DNA from: Sphingomonas sp. NFR04
Lineage (GTDB): Bacteria > Pseudomonadota > Alphaproteobacteria > Sphingomonadales > Sphingomonadaceae
Length of the DNA: 64,000 bases
Reading direction: 5' to 3'
Assembly (NCBI RefSeq): GCF_900114095.1
Contig: NZ_FORV01000001.1
Coordinates: 992,001 to 1,056,000 of the forward strand
In this document: positions 39,909-49,771 of the stretch, in pieces
Layout: each line of letters starts with the position of its first letter
Position numbering within the stretch: position 1 is the first letter of the stretch
Program-made: the position numbers and the translations under genes
The notes under the pieces: generated by a model
Seen by the model: only the letters and a program-made list of their open reading frames with translations
What the model was told of the DNA's origin: nothing
Database searches by the model: none

Positions 39909-42386
39909 ATGCGGCGTGCGATCCTGCTTCCGACGATGGTTTCGGCACTGGCGATGGTCACCGCGTGCAGCGGCGGCGGCGGCGGCGTTGCCAGCACGCC
40001 GGCGGCGCCCCAGCCTGCCCCCGAGGCGAGCCCCTCGCCGACCCCGGTGCCCAGCGCGACGCCCACGCCAACGCCGGGCATCGTCGCCAAGCCGACCACG
40101 CCGCAGATCAACCCCAACCTGCTCACGCCGACCAAGGCCGAGAGCTTCGACAATTACGCCAGCGGCTTTGCCGGCACCTTCTACCCCGATGCGCGCGCCT
40201 GCGGCTGCTTGGCGGCCGCGCGCGACCTGACCATCCGGTTCGATCCCGCCAACGGCGGCTATACGGTCAGCGACGGCACCAACACCGAGACCTTCCTGCC
40301 CGGCGATGTCGATTCGACGCAGTCCAACGCGGTGCTGCGCGTCTATCGCCATGCAAGCGCCACCAGCGACTATACCCTGACGCTGAGCCTGCCGGGCACC
40401 AGCGGCGCGCTCAGCTACAGCTATGTCGGCGCGGGCTTCTGGCAGCGCGCAGACATCGCCACCACCGGCGAAAGCGCCTTCCGCTTCAACGCCTTCACCT
40501 ATGGCGTCGAGACGCCGGACGCCGCCCAGCCGCGCATCGGCAACGGCGCCTATGCGGTCGATCTGGTCGGCTCGATGGGCTTCGGCATGCTAGAAAGCCT
40601 GGTCGGCAGCGGCACGCTGCAGATCGATTTCGCCAGCGGCAAGATCGTCACCAGCGGCGAGGTGCGCCAGGTCTCCACAGCCAGCGGCGCGACCACCGGC
40701 AGCTCGGCGTTCGTCGGCCTCGCCCAGCTCGGCGCAAGCAACAACGTGTTCGCGGGCATCTTCGCCTTTTCGGGCGGCGAGCTGGCCGGCGCGCTCGATG
40801 GCCGCTTCTACGGCCCCGCCGCGCAGGAAGTCGGCGCCGCCTGGAGCGCGTCCAATGCCGACGGCCGCGCCGCCGCGGGCGTGCTGATCGGCCGCCAGTC
40901 GGGCGCGCAGACCGGCAATGCCAGCCTCGCCAGCCTCACCGCCAGCCAGATCTTCACCGGCGAAGCCGCGACGCTCACCGCCCGCTATGTCGATGCCAGC
41001 GGCGAGCTTGCCGCCCCGTCTGCCGCCGCGCAGCCGGTGACGGTGAGCTACGACGCCGCCTCGGGCAACTACCTCGTCATTTCGGGCGCGCGCACCGGCA
41101 TCTTCCCGGCCAACCCGGTGGCCGGCTCGCCCGACCAGCTGACGCTCGATGCGCTGAACGGCATGCGCTATGTCCGCGCCGGCCGCTGGACCACCACCAC
41201 CGCCGCCAACGGCATCACCACCAGTGTGACCGATGCCTTCGCCTTCGGCATGATGACGCCCGCCGGCAGCGTGCCCCGCACCGGATCGGCGAGCTATGCC
41301 GTTCGGCTGGCGGGCAGCCTCGCCGATGCCAGCAAGCCCGGCCCGTTAGCGGTGACGGGCAGCGGCACGCTCACTGCCAATTTCGCCAGCGGCGCGATCA
41401 CTACCAGCGGCAGCGCCAGCGCGGCTTTCACCAACGCTGCCAACGCGACCAGCACCACCAATGGCAGCTTCACCGGATCGGCGACGCTGTCGAGCAACGC
41501 CAACAGCTTCGCCGGCAATCTCAGCCTCGCGCTGTTCGGCGGCTATAACGGCGCGCTGACCGGCCATTTCTACGGCCCTGCGGCCGACGAGGTCGGCGCC
41601 GCCGCGGCGCTCACCGATGCGAGCGGCGAGGCCGCCGCGGTCAGCCTGGTCGGCGGCAAGGGCAGCAGCACGCTCGCCGCAGGCAGGGTGCTCGCCGCGC
41701 CGGACGTCAGCGGCGATGCGGCCAGCGGCTATAGCGTAACGGGCCTCCCCGGTATGTCGGAGACGCTGGTGCTGCTCACCGCCGCCGATCGCGAGGCGAT
41801 CACCAGTGATGTCGGCTTCGACGTCTATCGCAAGACGCTCGCCGCCGGCACGGTGCAGGCGCGCATCTACGATGCCGGCAAGGGCCCGCTCGCGCTCAGC
41901 TATGCCAGCTTCGCCGAGCTCGCCACTCTCGCCAGCGACGCCACGGCGGGGAGCGATCCGCAGCGCTGGTATCTGCCCTTCGGCCAGCGCACCACCGCCG
42001 ACCAGATGCCCCGCACCGGCACCGCCAGCTATGCCGGCCAGGTGTTCGGCACCGGCACGGTGGGCGCGGCATCCTACACGCTTGGCGGCACCAGCAGCTT
42101 CGCGGTCGACTTCGCCCGCGCGAGCGCCAGCGGCAGGCTCGCGATCACCGGCATCGGCGCGGCCGGCACGCGCGACTTCGGCAGCCTCGGCTTCACCGGC
42201 GCGGGCATCTCGGCGAACGGCTTCACCGGCGCACTCAGCGGGTCCGGCGGCAGCGGCACCCTCACCGGCTGGTTCTTCGGACCGCAGGCGCAGGAGATCG
42301 GCGCTCGTTTCGATACAGTCCAAACGTTCTCCAATGGCGACAAGGCGGTTCTCAACGGCGCAACGCTCGCTAAGAAGGCGCCGTGA
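39909..42386 (+). CDS. TbpB-like surface lipoprotein SLP1 (three lobes)
   Basis: An 825-residue lipoprotein. Signal peptide and lipobox end at Cys20 (VTAC), followed by SGGGGG, the Cys-Ser-Gly-Gly start typical of Slam clients, and a Pro/Thr linker to about residue 60. Three beta-rich lobes follow, each closed by a TbpB-type barrel motif: GRFYGPAAQEVGAAW (near 297), GHFYGPAADEVGAA (near 551) and GWFFGPQAQEIGARF (near 786). The start at 39909 has AGGGGAC upstream; an earlier in-frame ATG at 39879 would precede the signal. It ends in a GTGA overlap with the Slam gene. Ligand unknown. Confidence 0.85.
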   Translation: MRRAILLPTMVSALAMVTACSGGGGGVASTPAAPQPAPEASPSPTPVPSATPTPTPGIVAKPTTPQINPNLLTPTKAESFDNYASGFAGTFYPDARACGCLAAARDLTIRFDPANGGYTVSDGTNTETFLPGDVDSTQSNAVLRVYRHASATSDYTLTLSLPGTSGALSYSYVGAGFWQRADIATTGESAFRFNAFTYGVETPDAAQPRIGNGAYAVDLVGSMGFGMLESLVGSGTLQIDFASGKIVTSGEVRQVSTASGATTGSSAFVGLAQLGASNNVFAGIFAFSGGELAGALDGRFYGPAAQEVGAAWSASNADGRAAAGVLIGRQSGAQTGNASLASLTASQIFTGEAATLTARYVDASGELAAPSAAAQPVTVSYDAASGNYLVISGARTGIFPANPVAGSPDQLTLDALNGMRYVRAGRWTTTTAANGITTSVTDAFAFGMMTPAGSVPRTGSASYAVRLAGSLADASKPGPLAVTGSGTLTANFASGAITTSGSASAAFTNAANATSTTNGSFTGSATLSSNANSFAGNLSLALFGGYNGALTGHFYGPAADEVGAAAALTDASGEAAAVSLVGGKGSSTLAAGRVLAAPDVSGDAASGYSVTGLPGMSETLVLLTAADREAITSDVGFDVYRKTLAAGTVQARIYDAGKGPLALSYASFAELATLASDATAGSDPQRWYLPFGQRTTADQMPRTGTASYAGQVFGTGTVGAASYTLGGTSSFAVDFARASASGRLAITGIGAAGTRDFGSLGFTGAGISANGFTGALSGSGGSGTLTGWFFGPQAQEIGARFDTVQTFSNGDKAVLNGATLAKKAP

Positions 42387-43708
42387 CCCACCGCATCTCC
42401 GTCTCTCTGGCGCTAGCCCTGCTCGCGCCGATCCCCGCCCTCGCCCAAGGCACCGAGCCCCGACCCGAACAGCGCCAGGTCTCGGCGGTGGAGCTGTTCG
42501 CGCTCGCCGCCCAGGCCGAGGGCGCCGGCCGCGGGCAAGAGGCGGAGACAATGTACCGCGCGCTCGCCAAGGATCCCGATTCGGAGGTTCGCGCCGAGGC
42601 CCGCTTCCGGCTCGGCCAGCTGCTCGAGCGGCTGGGCCGCAAGCGCGAGGCGGCGACCACCTATCGCGCGCTGCTCGATGAGAAGCCCGGCGCCGCCCGC
42701 GTCCGGCTCGAGCTTGCCCGGCTGCTCACCCAGCTCGGCGACGAAGGCGCCGCCCGCCGTGAGCTGCGCGCCGCCCAGGCCGGCGGGCTGCCGCCGCAGG
42801 TCGCGCAGATCGTCGACCAGTTCGCCGCGGCGCTGCGCTCGCGCAAGCCCTGGGGCGCCAGCCTCGAAGTCGCGCTGGTGCCGGACAGCAACGTCAACCG
42901 CGCCACCGATGCGGCGACGCTCGATACCGTGCTCGCGCCGCTCCAGCTCTCGCGCGACGCCCGCGAGCAATCCGGGATCGGCGCGCATGCCGGCGGCCAG
43001 CTTTATGCGCGCGTGCCGATCGCGACCAATTTGTCGCTGGTCCCGCGCGTCTCGGGCCAGGGGGATTTCTACCGCCAGGGCCGCTTCAACGACGTCTCCG
43101 CTTCGGGGCTGGTCGGCCTCGAATGGAGCCTCGGCCGCGATCGTCTGCGCCCCTCGGTCGGCGGCACCCAGCGCTGGTATGGCGGCAGCCCCTATGCCCG
43201 CACCGCCACCGCCGCGATCGACTGGCAGCATCCGCTCGGCACCAAGGCGCAGCTCACCACCAGCGTGACCGTCGCCGACACGAAGTATCGCGGCAACCAT
43301 CTGCAGGACGGCCTGCTGCTCAACGGCGGCGTGTCGTACGAGCGCGCGTTCAGCGCCCGCGCGGGCGGCAGCATCACCGTCTCCGCCACCCGCCAGAATG
43401 CCGAGGATCCCGGCTATGCCACTGCCTCGGGTGCGGGCAGCCTGCTCGCCTGGCGCGAGTTCGGCCGCACCACCGTCTATGCCACGGCGGGCCTGCGCCG
43501 ACTGGAGGGCGACGCGCGGCTGTTCCTCTTCCCCGAACGCCGCAAGGACTGGAACATCAGCCTCGGCGCCGGCGCTACCTTCCGCCGCCTCCAGATCCAC
43601 GGCTTCGCGCCGCTGATCCGGCTCGACTGGGAGCGGAACAGCTCCACGGTCGGCATCTACGACTTCACCCGCAAGGCGGCGACGATCGGGCTCACCCGGG
43701 CGTTCTGA
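42383..43708 (+). CDS. Slam-family surface lipoprotein assembly modifier (DUF560)
   Basis: A 441-residue outer-membrane protein. A signal peptide (1-22) is followed by TPR-like helices in about 30-145 (AEARFRLGQLLERLGRKREA, ARVRLELARLLTQLGDEGAA). The C-terminal barrel runs from GASLEVALVPDSNVNRA to the terminal strand YDFTRKAATIGLTRAF, ending in Phe. This is the architecture of Neisseria Slam1/2, which move lipoproteins to the cell surface. The GTG start overlaps the SLP1 stop by four bases, so the protein is made with its likely client. Confidence 0.88.
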   Translation: MTHRISVSLALALLAPIPALAQGTEPRPEQRQVSAVELFALAAQAEGAGRGQEAETMYRALAKDPDSEVRAEARFRLGQLLERLGRKREAATTYRALLDEKPGAARVRLELARLLTQLGDEGAARRELRAAQAGGLPPQVAQIVDQFAAALRSRKPWGASLEVALVPDSNVNRATDAATLDTVLAPLQLSRDAREQSGIGAHAGGQLYARVPIATNLSLVPRVSGQGDFYRQGRFNDVSASGLVGLEWSLGRDRLRPSVGGTQRWYGGSPYARTATAAIDWQHPLGTKAQLTTSVTVADTKYRGNHLQDGLLLNGGVSYERAFSARAGGSITVSATRQNAEDPGYATASGAGSLLAWREFGRTTVYATAGLRRLEGDARLFLFPERRKDWNISLGAGATFRRLQIHGFAPLIRLDWERNSSTVGIYDFTRKAATIGLTRAF

Positions 43709-43790
43709 TCCGCCTCCGGGCGGCCCCGGAATGTCCCAAGGGGCACGGGGGGTCGCCCACGCCGGTCCCCTGCGCGCCGCTATGATACCC

Positions 43791-43813
43791 GGAAAGGGCG
43801 TAATGCCCCTTCC
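43791..43813 (+). promoter_or_regulatory. Hairpin in the leader of the globin-coupled receptor
   Basis: GGAAAGGGC (43791-43799) can pair with GCCCCTTCC (43805-43813), with one wobble pair, across the loop GTAAT. It lies immediately before the AGGAG ribosome site and the GTG start. It could tune translation, or be chance; no ligand-binding motif is visible. Confidence 0.3.
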
Positions 43814-43825
43814 AGGAGCAGGATC

Positions 43826-45205
43826 GTGCACCCCGAACTCACCACCCGCCTCGATTTCGTCGGCTATACCGCAGACAAGCGCGCCATCCTCGCCGAGGCG
43901 CGCGACACGATCCAGGCCGCGCTCGCCCCCGCGCTCGACCGGCTCTACACCCAGATCGCCGCGCATCCCGAGACGGCGAAGATGTTCTCGGGCCCCAGCC
44001 ACATCACCAAGGCCAAGCAGCTCCAGGCCGACCATTGGGCGCACCTCTCCGGCGCCGCCTTCGATGCCGATTATGTCGAGCGGGTGAAGCGCATCGGCGC
44101 CCGCCACGCCCAGATCGGGCTTACGCCGCAATGGTATATCGGCAGCTACGCGATCATCCTCGATTCGATGATCGAGAGCTTTGCCGCGATGAGCGGCGGC
44201 GGCCCCCGCCTTCCCTTCGGCCGCAGCAAGCTCGATCCCCGCTTCGACCAGCTCCGCGCGATCGTCACCGCCGCGCTGATCGACCTGGAGATGTCGGTCT
44301 CGATCTATTTCGAGCAGGAACAGGCGGGCCGCGCCAAGGCGATGGAAGCGCTGCAGGAGCGCGAGAAATCGCTCGCGGCGCTGCTCGAGGCGATCAACGA
44401 CACGGTCGGCGCGATCCGGACCGGCTCGCAGGAAATCGCCCAGGCCTCGGGCGATCTGTCCCGCCGCACCGAGGCCAATGCCGCCAGCCTCGCCGAAACC
44501 GCCGCCTCGGTGCAGGAGATGGACCAGCGCCTCAAGGCCACCGCGCAGAGCGCCCGCCGCACCGTCGAGCGTGCCGACGGCGCCAAGGCGACGGTCGATA
44601 CCGGCCGCGCGATCACCGAGCAGGCGGTCGCCGCGATGGAGCGGGTCTCCGAAAGCGCCAAGGGCATCGACAATGTCATCGAGGGCCTCGACAAGATCGC
44701 CTTCCAGACCCGCGTGCTCGCGATGAACGCCGCGGTGGAAGCGGGCCGCGCCGGCGAGGCGGGGCGCGGCTTCGCGGTGGTGGCCGATCTGGTCTCGGCG
44801 CTCGCCATGCGGGCGGAGGAAGAGGCCGGCCGCGCCCGCGACCAGCTCACCGCCACCCAGGCGGACATCGTCGCGGCGGTCGGCATGGTCGAGAAGGTCG
44901 ACGGCGCCTTGTCCAACATCGCCGGCGACGTGGCGACGGTGAACGAGCTGGTCTCGGGCATGGCCAGCGACAATCAGACCCAGGCCGGGGCGATCAGCGA
45001 AGTGTCGGAAACGATCGGCGAGATGGACCGCGCCACCCAGCAGAACGCCGCGATGGTCGAGGAAACCTCGGCGGCGGCGCAGAACCTGGCGCGGGAGGTC
45101 GACAAGCTCGCCCGCCAGGCCAACAGCTTCCAGGCGGCGGGCGCCCCCGGGCCGAGTGCGGGCGCTCGGGCGACGGTGCAGGCGCTGCGCGCACTGGCCG
45201 ACTGA
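43826..45205 (+). CDS. Globin-coupled methyl-accepting chemotaxis protein
   Basis: A 459-residue soluble receptor. The N-terminal globin-coupled sensor domain covers about 1-170; the probable proximal heme ligand is His94 in GARHAQIGLTPQWYIGSY. After a short linker comes the MCP signalling domain, with the hairpin tip around RVLAMNAAVEAGRAGEAGRG and heptad repeats either side; it lacks transmembrane segments and a HAMP domain. It should signal oxygen or redox state to CheA/CheW, which are not in the window. The GTG start has AGGAG upstream. It lies between Slam and the next lipoprotein genes. Confidence 0.93.
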   Translation: MHPELTTRLDFVGYTADKRAILAEARDTIQAALAPALDRLYTQIAAHPETAKMFSGPSHITKAKQLQADHWAHLSGAAFDADYVERVKRIGARHAQIGLTPQWYIGSYAIILDSMIESFAAMSGGGPRLPFGRSKLDPRFDQLRAIVTAALIDLEMSVSIYFEQEQAGRAKAMEALQEREKSLAALLEAINDTVGAIRTGSQEIAQASGDLSRRTEANAASLAETAASVQEMDQRLKATAQSARRTVERADGAKATVDTGRAITEQAVAAMERVSESAKGIDNVIEGLDKIAFQTRVLAMNAAVEAGRAGEAGRGFAVVADLVSALAMRAEEEAGRARDQLTATQADIVAAVGMVEKVDGALSNIAGDVATVNELVSGMASDNQTQAGAISEVSETIGEMDRATQQNAAMVEETSAAAQNLAREVDKLARQANSFQAAGAPGPSAGARATVQALRALAD

Positions 45206-45388
45206 GACTGGCGTCGGCACCGTTCCCCGAACGAGGGCGAGCGGGCATGTCCAGCCCCCCGGCCTGGGCATGCCCGCTCGCACGGGACGCCGCCTTCCCC
45301 CGAATGCGGCGTCCTTGGGAGACCTGGTGCGCCGCGAGCCCAAGCTCCAGCGCTGGAGGCCCTTTGCCACGCAGCAGCAATCCCACCG

Positions 45389-45404
45389 TGTGACGCGCGT
45401 CACA
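45389..45404. promoter_or_regulatory. CRP/FNR-type binding site
   Basis: TGTGACGCGCGTCACA is a perfect 16-bp palindrome and an exact match to the CRP half-site pattern TGTGA-N6-TCACA. It lies about 167 bases upstream of the SLP2 promoter candidate. Binding by a cAMP-CRP-like protein is inferred from the site alone. Confidence 0.6.
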
Positions 45405-45570
45405 GATCGGAAAAGAATCGGTCGCGGAAGGCATGCTTGCCGATCGATTTGGGAGGGCGGGCAGGCCGCCAAAGTCGCGATCATGCGCGATGCCGATCGG
45501 CCGCCCGCCTGGCTTGCCTGCAGTCGCAGCCCGGCTCCGCGGGGCAGAACGTTTTCACCGCGGAACCGGC

Positions 45571-45599
45571 TTGTGCGCGGCGCGACAGACTGGTTAACG
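45571..45599 (+). promoter_or_regulatory. Promoter candidate for SLP2
   Basis: TTGTGC, 17 bases, TTAACG, with GG just before the second hexamer; 24 bases then separate it from the ATG. The same spacing and layout occur before SLP3 (47696) and SLP4 (49772), which supports it more than either hexamer alone. Confidence 0.45.
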
Positions 45600-45623
45600 T
45601 GCCGTTAGAAACGGGGTGGGAAC

Positions 45624-47615
45624 ATGCTGAAACATTCGGTAAGCGTAGCCGCGCTCGCGGCCTGCGCAGTGCTGTCCGCATGCAGCGGGGGGAGCGGGGG
45701 CGCGGGAGTCGGCTCGGCGGGATCGCCAGCGCCCGCAGGCACCACCGGCAGCGGCACCAGCCCGACCCCATCCCCCACGCCGACGCCCTCTCCGGCGGCG
45801 ACGCCCACGCCGTCGCCCGCGGCGACACCCGCAGCAACCCCGTCGCCTTCGCCTACGCCGGTGCCGAGCCCGACGCCCAGCCCGATCCCGGTGCCAAGCC
45901 CGACGCCCAGTCCGACACCATCCCCCTCACCGACGCCGACCCCGACGCCGGTCCCGGCCCCCAGCACGTCGCCGCTCACCTTCGCCGACAGCCAGTTGTT
46001 CATCACCGAAGGCGTGACCGCCAGCGCGCGCTATGCGCCGTACGGGCCCGTCACTGCGGACGCGGCGATCATCGCCATCGCCTATGATGCCGGCACACAC
46101 AGCTACACGATCAGCTCGGGCGACCGCAGCCAGACCTTCCTGCCCGCCGACAAGGACGTCGCCACCAGCGGCGCGGCCCAGCTCAACATCTACAAGCGCA
46201 CCGCCGGCAACGTCACCGACTCGCTGACGCTCACCAATGCGGGCAGCGCAGGAGCGTTCACCTATCGCTATGTCGCCGGCGGCTATTGGCAGCGCACCGA
46301 CCAGCGAAGCGACGGCGTGGTCGGCACCTTCGATGCGTTCACCTACGGCTTGCGCACCCCCGATTCGGTCCGCCCGCGCCTGGGCTATGCCTCCTACGCC
46401 ATCGACCTGCTGGGGTTGCAGGCGGCGCCGGACGCGCTCGCCAGCGTGACAGGCACGGGTCGCATGAACGTCGATTTCGTCGGTGGCGATATCGAGTTCA
46501 GTGGCACGGGCAGGTCGGCCGCTGTGCGCGGCCTCTGGCAAGGCGATTTCAGCTTTGGCGGTACCGCCCGGCTTACCAGCGGCACCACCGGCTTCACCGG
46601 CACGATGCAGACAAACTTCTTCGACGGCAGCGGCACGATCACCGGCGGTTTCTTCGGCCCCGGCGCGGAGGAAATCGGGGCCACCTTCAAGGTCGCCTCG
46701 CGCGTGGACGGCTACACGGTCGGCACGCTGACCGGGCGGCAGACTCCCGGCGCCGGTCCCACGCTCGCCGCGCTCGCGACGCCGACCGACTTCAGCCTCA
46801 ACGGCGACTCCCTGCACTGGGGCCTGATGTACGCGCATGACGACGTACCGGAGACGGTCAGTACGAGTCTCCCGTTTTTGGCCTTGTCCGTCGGGTCGAT
46901 GCACGTCGATCCGCTGGCGCACACCTATCGCATGGGGATGTCCCCGGGTACCGGCACCCTCTTCACGCCAGAAGACATCGTGCCCGCCGAAACCACCGCG
47001 GCCGTGCGCACCTATCGCCAAGACGACGGCACGATCAGCAAGACCCTGCGTGTGTACCAGCCCGTCGGCAGCGACGGCACGCTCCTGCTCAGCTATACCG
47101 GCTTCGCCGATTACGAGATCACCTCGCGGGAGACGGGCTACGAGGTTCGGGATCGCATATTGACCCCCTACGGACTGATGACCCGGGATCCCCTCCCGCA
47201 GACCGGCACCGGCAACTATGCGGGTGTGGTCGTCGGCAGTGCCTATGGCACCGGCGCGAATGCCCGGTATGATCTGCGCGGCACCGCGACATGGTCCGTA
47301 GCCTTTGACAGCGGCGCGATCAGCGGCACCCTGTCGCCGGTGCTCGCGCCGGTGGGCGCGAGCACCGCATTCGACGCCGGCACGCTGGCGATACGCGGCA
47401 GCATTTATGCGAGCGCGCAGAATCGAATCGACGGCGTGCTGACACAGAAACAGGCCGGCGGGCCCGAATTCTCCGGCAGATTCCTCGGCAACTTCTTCGG
47501 GCCGGTCGCCCAGGAGGCGGCGTTCGCCTTCGAGGGCGCCTTCCCCAGAACCCGCCCCGACGGCAGCACCGATCCGTTGACCGTCATTGGCGTCGCGGCG
47601 GGCAAACGCCAATAG
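45624..47615 (+). CDS. TbpB-like surface lipoprotein SLP2 (two lobes)
   Basis: A 663-residue lipoprotein. Lipobox LSAC gives Cys20, then SGGSGGAG. A long Pro/Thr/Ser linker (about 40-117) precedes two beta-rich lobes. Lobe 1 (about 118-372) has [28 protein letters not shown] and the closing [15 protein letters not shown] near 341. Lobe 2 (about 380-663) closes with [15 protein letters not shown] near 622. The C-terminus is VAAGKRQ. The bilobed layout with FFGP barrel motifs resembles TbpB and related Slam clients. Close paralogue of SLP3 and SLP4 in this cluster. Confidence 0.85.
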   Translation: MLKHSVSVAALAACAVLSACSGGSGGAGVGSAGSPAPAGTTGSGTSPTPSPTPTPSPAATPTPSPAATPAATPSPSPTPVPSPTPSPIPVPSPTPSPTPSPSPTPTPTPVPAPSTSPLTFADSQLFITEGVTASARYAPYGPVTADAAIIAIAYDAGTHSYTISSGDRSQTFLPADKDVATSGAAQLNIYKRTAGNVTDSLTLTNAGSAGAFTYRYVAGGYWQRTDQRSDGVVGTFDAFTYGLRTPDSVRPRLGYASYAIDLLGLQAAPDALASVTGTGRMNVDFVGGDIEFSGTGRSAAVRGLWQGDFSFGGTARLTSGTTGFTGTMQTNFFDGSGTITGGFFGPGAEEIGATFKVASRVDGYTVGTLTGRQTPGAGPTLAALATPTDFSLNGDSLHWGLMYAHDDVPETVSTSLPFLALSVGSMHVDPLAHTYRMGMSPGTGTLFTPEDIVPAETTAAVRTYRQDDGTISKTLRVYQPVGSDGTLLLSYTGFADYEITSRETGYEVRDRILTPYGLMTRDPLPQTGTGNYAGVVVGSAYGTGANARYDLRGTATWSVAFDSGAISGTLSPVLAPVGASTAFDAGTLAIRGSIYASAQNRIDGVLTQKQAGGPEFSGRFLGNFFGPVAQEAAFAFEGAFPRTRPDGSTDPLTVIGVAAGKRQ

Positions 47616-47695
47616 CGGTTCCGCCGCGTCCGGGGCGCCTGCGTGCACCGCGACCCGCTCTCGTCGAGGTGGGACATTCCGCGTGCAAAACGGCC

Positions 47696-47724
47696 TTGCT
47701 GCCCGTCTCCCGATTTGGTTAATT
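47696..47724 (+). promoter_or_regulatory. Promoter candidate for SLP3
   Basis: TTGCTG, 17 bases, TTAATT with GG before the second hexamer, 25 bases before the chosen ATG. The match in spacing and position to the SLP2 and SLP4 sites is the main support. Confidence 0.45.
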
Positions 47725-47749
47725 GCGTGTTAACAACATGGGGGGAAAC

Positions 47750-49696
47750 ATGCTGAAAAATTCGGTAAGCGTCGTCGCGCTCGCGGCGTGTGCGGTGCTG
47801 TCTGCCTGCAGCGGGGGCGGCGGTGGTGGCGGGATCGGCTCGTCGGGATCGGCGGCACCCGCCTCGGGTGCGGCAGGTGGCGGCACGACGCCTGCTCCCA
47901 GCCCGGCGCCCACGCCCACGCCGGCAGCGATCCCCTCCCCCTCGCCGACGGCAACGCCCGTCGCGGCCCCCACGCCTACGCCTACGCCCACCGAGGTAGT
48001 TGGCGGGGCCGGCATGCCGATGCCGGTGCCCACGATTACGCCGACGCCGGTTCCGACACCGACACCGGAACCCACGCCCACCCCCGCGCCAACGCCAACC
48101 CAGAACACGTCGCTGCTCTCGCTGGTCGTCAGCGAAACCTTCAAGGCCGATGGCGCGACCCTGTCGACGCGGTCGTCGGGCGCGTCCGCAACCACAGCCA
48201 CCGCGCCGTTCAGCGTCGCCTATGACGCGGAGACGCACGGCTACACCATCACCGGCAGCGAGCGCAGCCAGACCTTCGCCCCCGCCGATCGCGCTGCCGA
48301 ATCAAGCGACTTGCTCGACGTTTACGAGCGCACAGGCGCCAGCGGCACCGACGTGGTGGCGCTCACCCGCGCCGGTACCTCGGGCAGCTACCGCTATCGC
48401 TATGTCGGTGCCGGCTATTGGCAGCATCTCGACCAGAATGACGACGCCGGGCCCAACGGCATCGACGCCTTCACCTACGGCATCCGCACGCCCGATGCGG
48501 CGATGCCGCGCACCGGCACCGCCAATTATGCGCTCGACGTGATGGGCGTCCACCAGCTGGGCGACGGCGTATTCGCCATGTCCGGGCAAGGCGGCATGGT
48601 GGTCGACCTGGCCGGCGGGGAGCTGCGCTTCTACGGCAAGGTGGTGGACGGCGCCGGTGCGGAAGACCCCAGCTTCGATTTCACCGGCAATGCCGTGCTG
48701 AACGGCGCCACCGCAGGGTTCAGCGGCTCCATCAACGCCGGCGGATATGGCAGGGGCGCGGCGAACGGCAGCTTCTACGGCCCGGGTGCCGAGGAAGTGG
48801 GCCTCACCTTCGCCTTCAACAATGACGGCGGCACCTCGCACGGCGTCGGCACGCTCACCGGCCGCTCGACGGTGGATCCGGTCCTCGAGACGCTGTCGCA
48901 GATCGTCGGCGCACGCAGCTTCTACGGCACCATCGCGCGCATGGGCTGGACGGCGCAGACCGGATCCGGCGACGGCAGCGAATGGCAGCAGCTGACGAAC
49001 AACCAGGCAGACGTCCTGCCAAGCGCGCTGCTCGCCGATCGAACCAACGGCAGCTATACCTATGCCGGCCGCACCTTCACCGCCGCCGACGCGCTGATCG
49101 GCGCTGGCGAGGCGTACCGCCAGATGGACGGCAGCGACCAGTATACGCTTCGCGTCGCCGGGCCGGGCACGACCGCGCTGCAGCTTACCTATTCGAGCTT
49201 CGCCGATTATGAGTCGCGGATCGCCAGCGGCGCCCGAACGCTCGTCGAGCGAAGCTGGATCGCGTTCGGCGTAGAGACGCCGCTTTCCGCGATCCCCCGG
49301 TCCGGGACGGGCAACTATGCGGCCGAGATCCACGGCAACGCGATCCGCTCCCTCAATGTCGGCGCCTACGACATGACCGGCACCGGCGACTGGACGGTCG
49401 CGTTCGAGCAGCGGACTATCACGGGCACGCTCCGCCCGACCTTCACCGCCAGGGACGGGTCGTCGGTCACAGGCTCGCTGACGATGCGCGGGCAGCTTTC
49501 CGGGAGCAGCAACTACCTGTCTGGCAGCCTGACCGCGCCGACGGGCAAGGGGCTGTTCCAAGGCTTTTTCACCGGCGGCTTCTTCGGCCCGGGCGCGCAG
49601 GAATCGTCGGTCGCCTTCACCGGCACCTATGGTGCGGCCGGAACCCTGCTGGACGGGATGACCATCAACGGAATCGCACTGGGCAAGCGCCAGTAG
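47750..49696 (+). CDS. TbpB-like surface lipoprotein SLP3 (two lobes)
   Basis: A 648-residue lipoprotein with the same build as SLP2: [20 protein letters not shown] (Cys20), a seven-glycine run, a Pro/Thr linker to about residue 115, then two lobes. The closing motifs are GSFYGPGAEEVGLTF near 340 and [15 protein letters not shown] near 609, and the C-terminus is IALGKRQ. ATG at 47750 is chosen because GGGGGAAAC lies before it and the signal then aligns with SLP2; in-frame ATGs at 47723-frame upstream would lengthen the signal. Confidence 0.85.
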   Translation: MLKNSVSVVALAACAVLSACSGGGGGGGIGSSGSAAPASGAAGGGTTPAPSPAPTPTPAAIPSPSPTATPVAAPTPTPTPTEVVGGAGMPMPVPTITPTPVPTPTPEPTPTPAPTPTQNTSLLSLVVSETFKADGATLSTRSSGASATTATAPFSVAYDAETHGYTITGSERSQTFAPADRAAESSDLLDVYERTGASGTDVVALTRAGTSGSYRYRYVGAGYWQHLDQNDDAGPNGIDAFTYGIRTPDAAMPRTGTANYALDVMGVHQLGDGVFAMSGQGGMVVDLAGGELRFYGKVVDGAGAEDPSFDFTGNAVLNGATAGFSGSINAGGYGRGAANGSFYGPGAEEVGLTFAFNNDGGTSHGVGTLTGRSTVDPVLETLSQIVGARSFYGTIARMGWTAQTGSGDGSEWQQLTNNQADVLPSALLADRTNGSYTYAGRTFTAADALIGAGEAYRQMDGSDQYTLRVAGPGTTALQLTYSSFADYESRIASGARTLVERSWIAFGVETPLSAIPRSGTGNYAAEIHGNAIRSLNVGAYDMTGTGDWTVAFEQRTITGTLRPTFTARDGSSVTGSLTMRGQLSGSSNYLSGSLTAPTGKGLFQGFFTGGFFGPGAQESSVAFTGTYGAAGTLLDGMTINGIALGKRQ

Positions 49697-49771
49697 CGGC
49701 ATGGCTCGGGCGGGTGCGGGAACCGGTGGTCGGGTGTTGGCGCCCGTCCGATTGCAGGACGATTCCAAGCC

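Larger units (their letters stand above)
45206..45623. other. Intergenic region upstream of SLP2
   Basis: A 418-bp gap without a credible gene. It holds two stem-loops just after the receptor stop (GAGCGGGCATG with CATGCCCGCTC at 45238-45279, and GGACGCCGC with GCGGCGTCC at 45287-45317) that may end transcription, the CRP-like palindrome at 45389-45404, and the promoter-like pair at 45571-45599. The rest shows nothing recognisable. Confidence 0.6.

Noticed and set aside
42413..45484. A 1023-codon minus-strand frame across Slam and the chemoreceptor
   Set aside because: Antisense of two well-supported plus-strand genes; composition is typical of mirror-frame translation with no domain signature.
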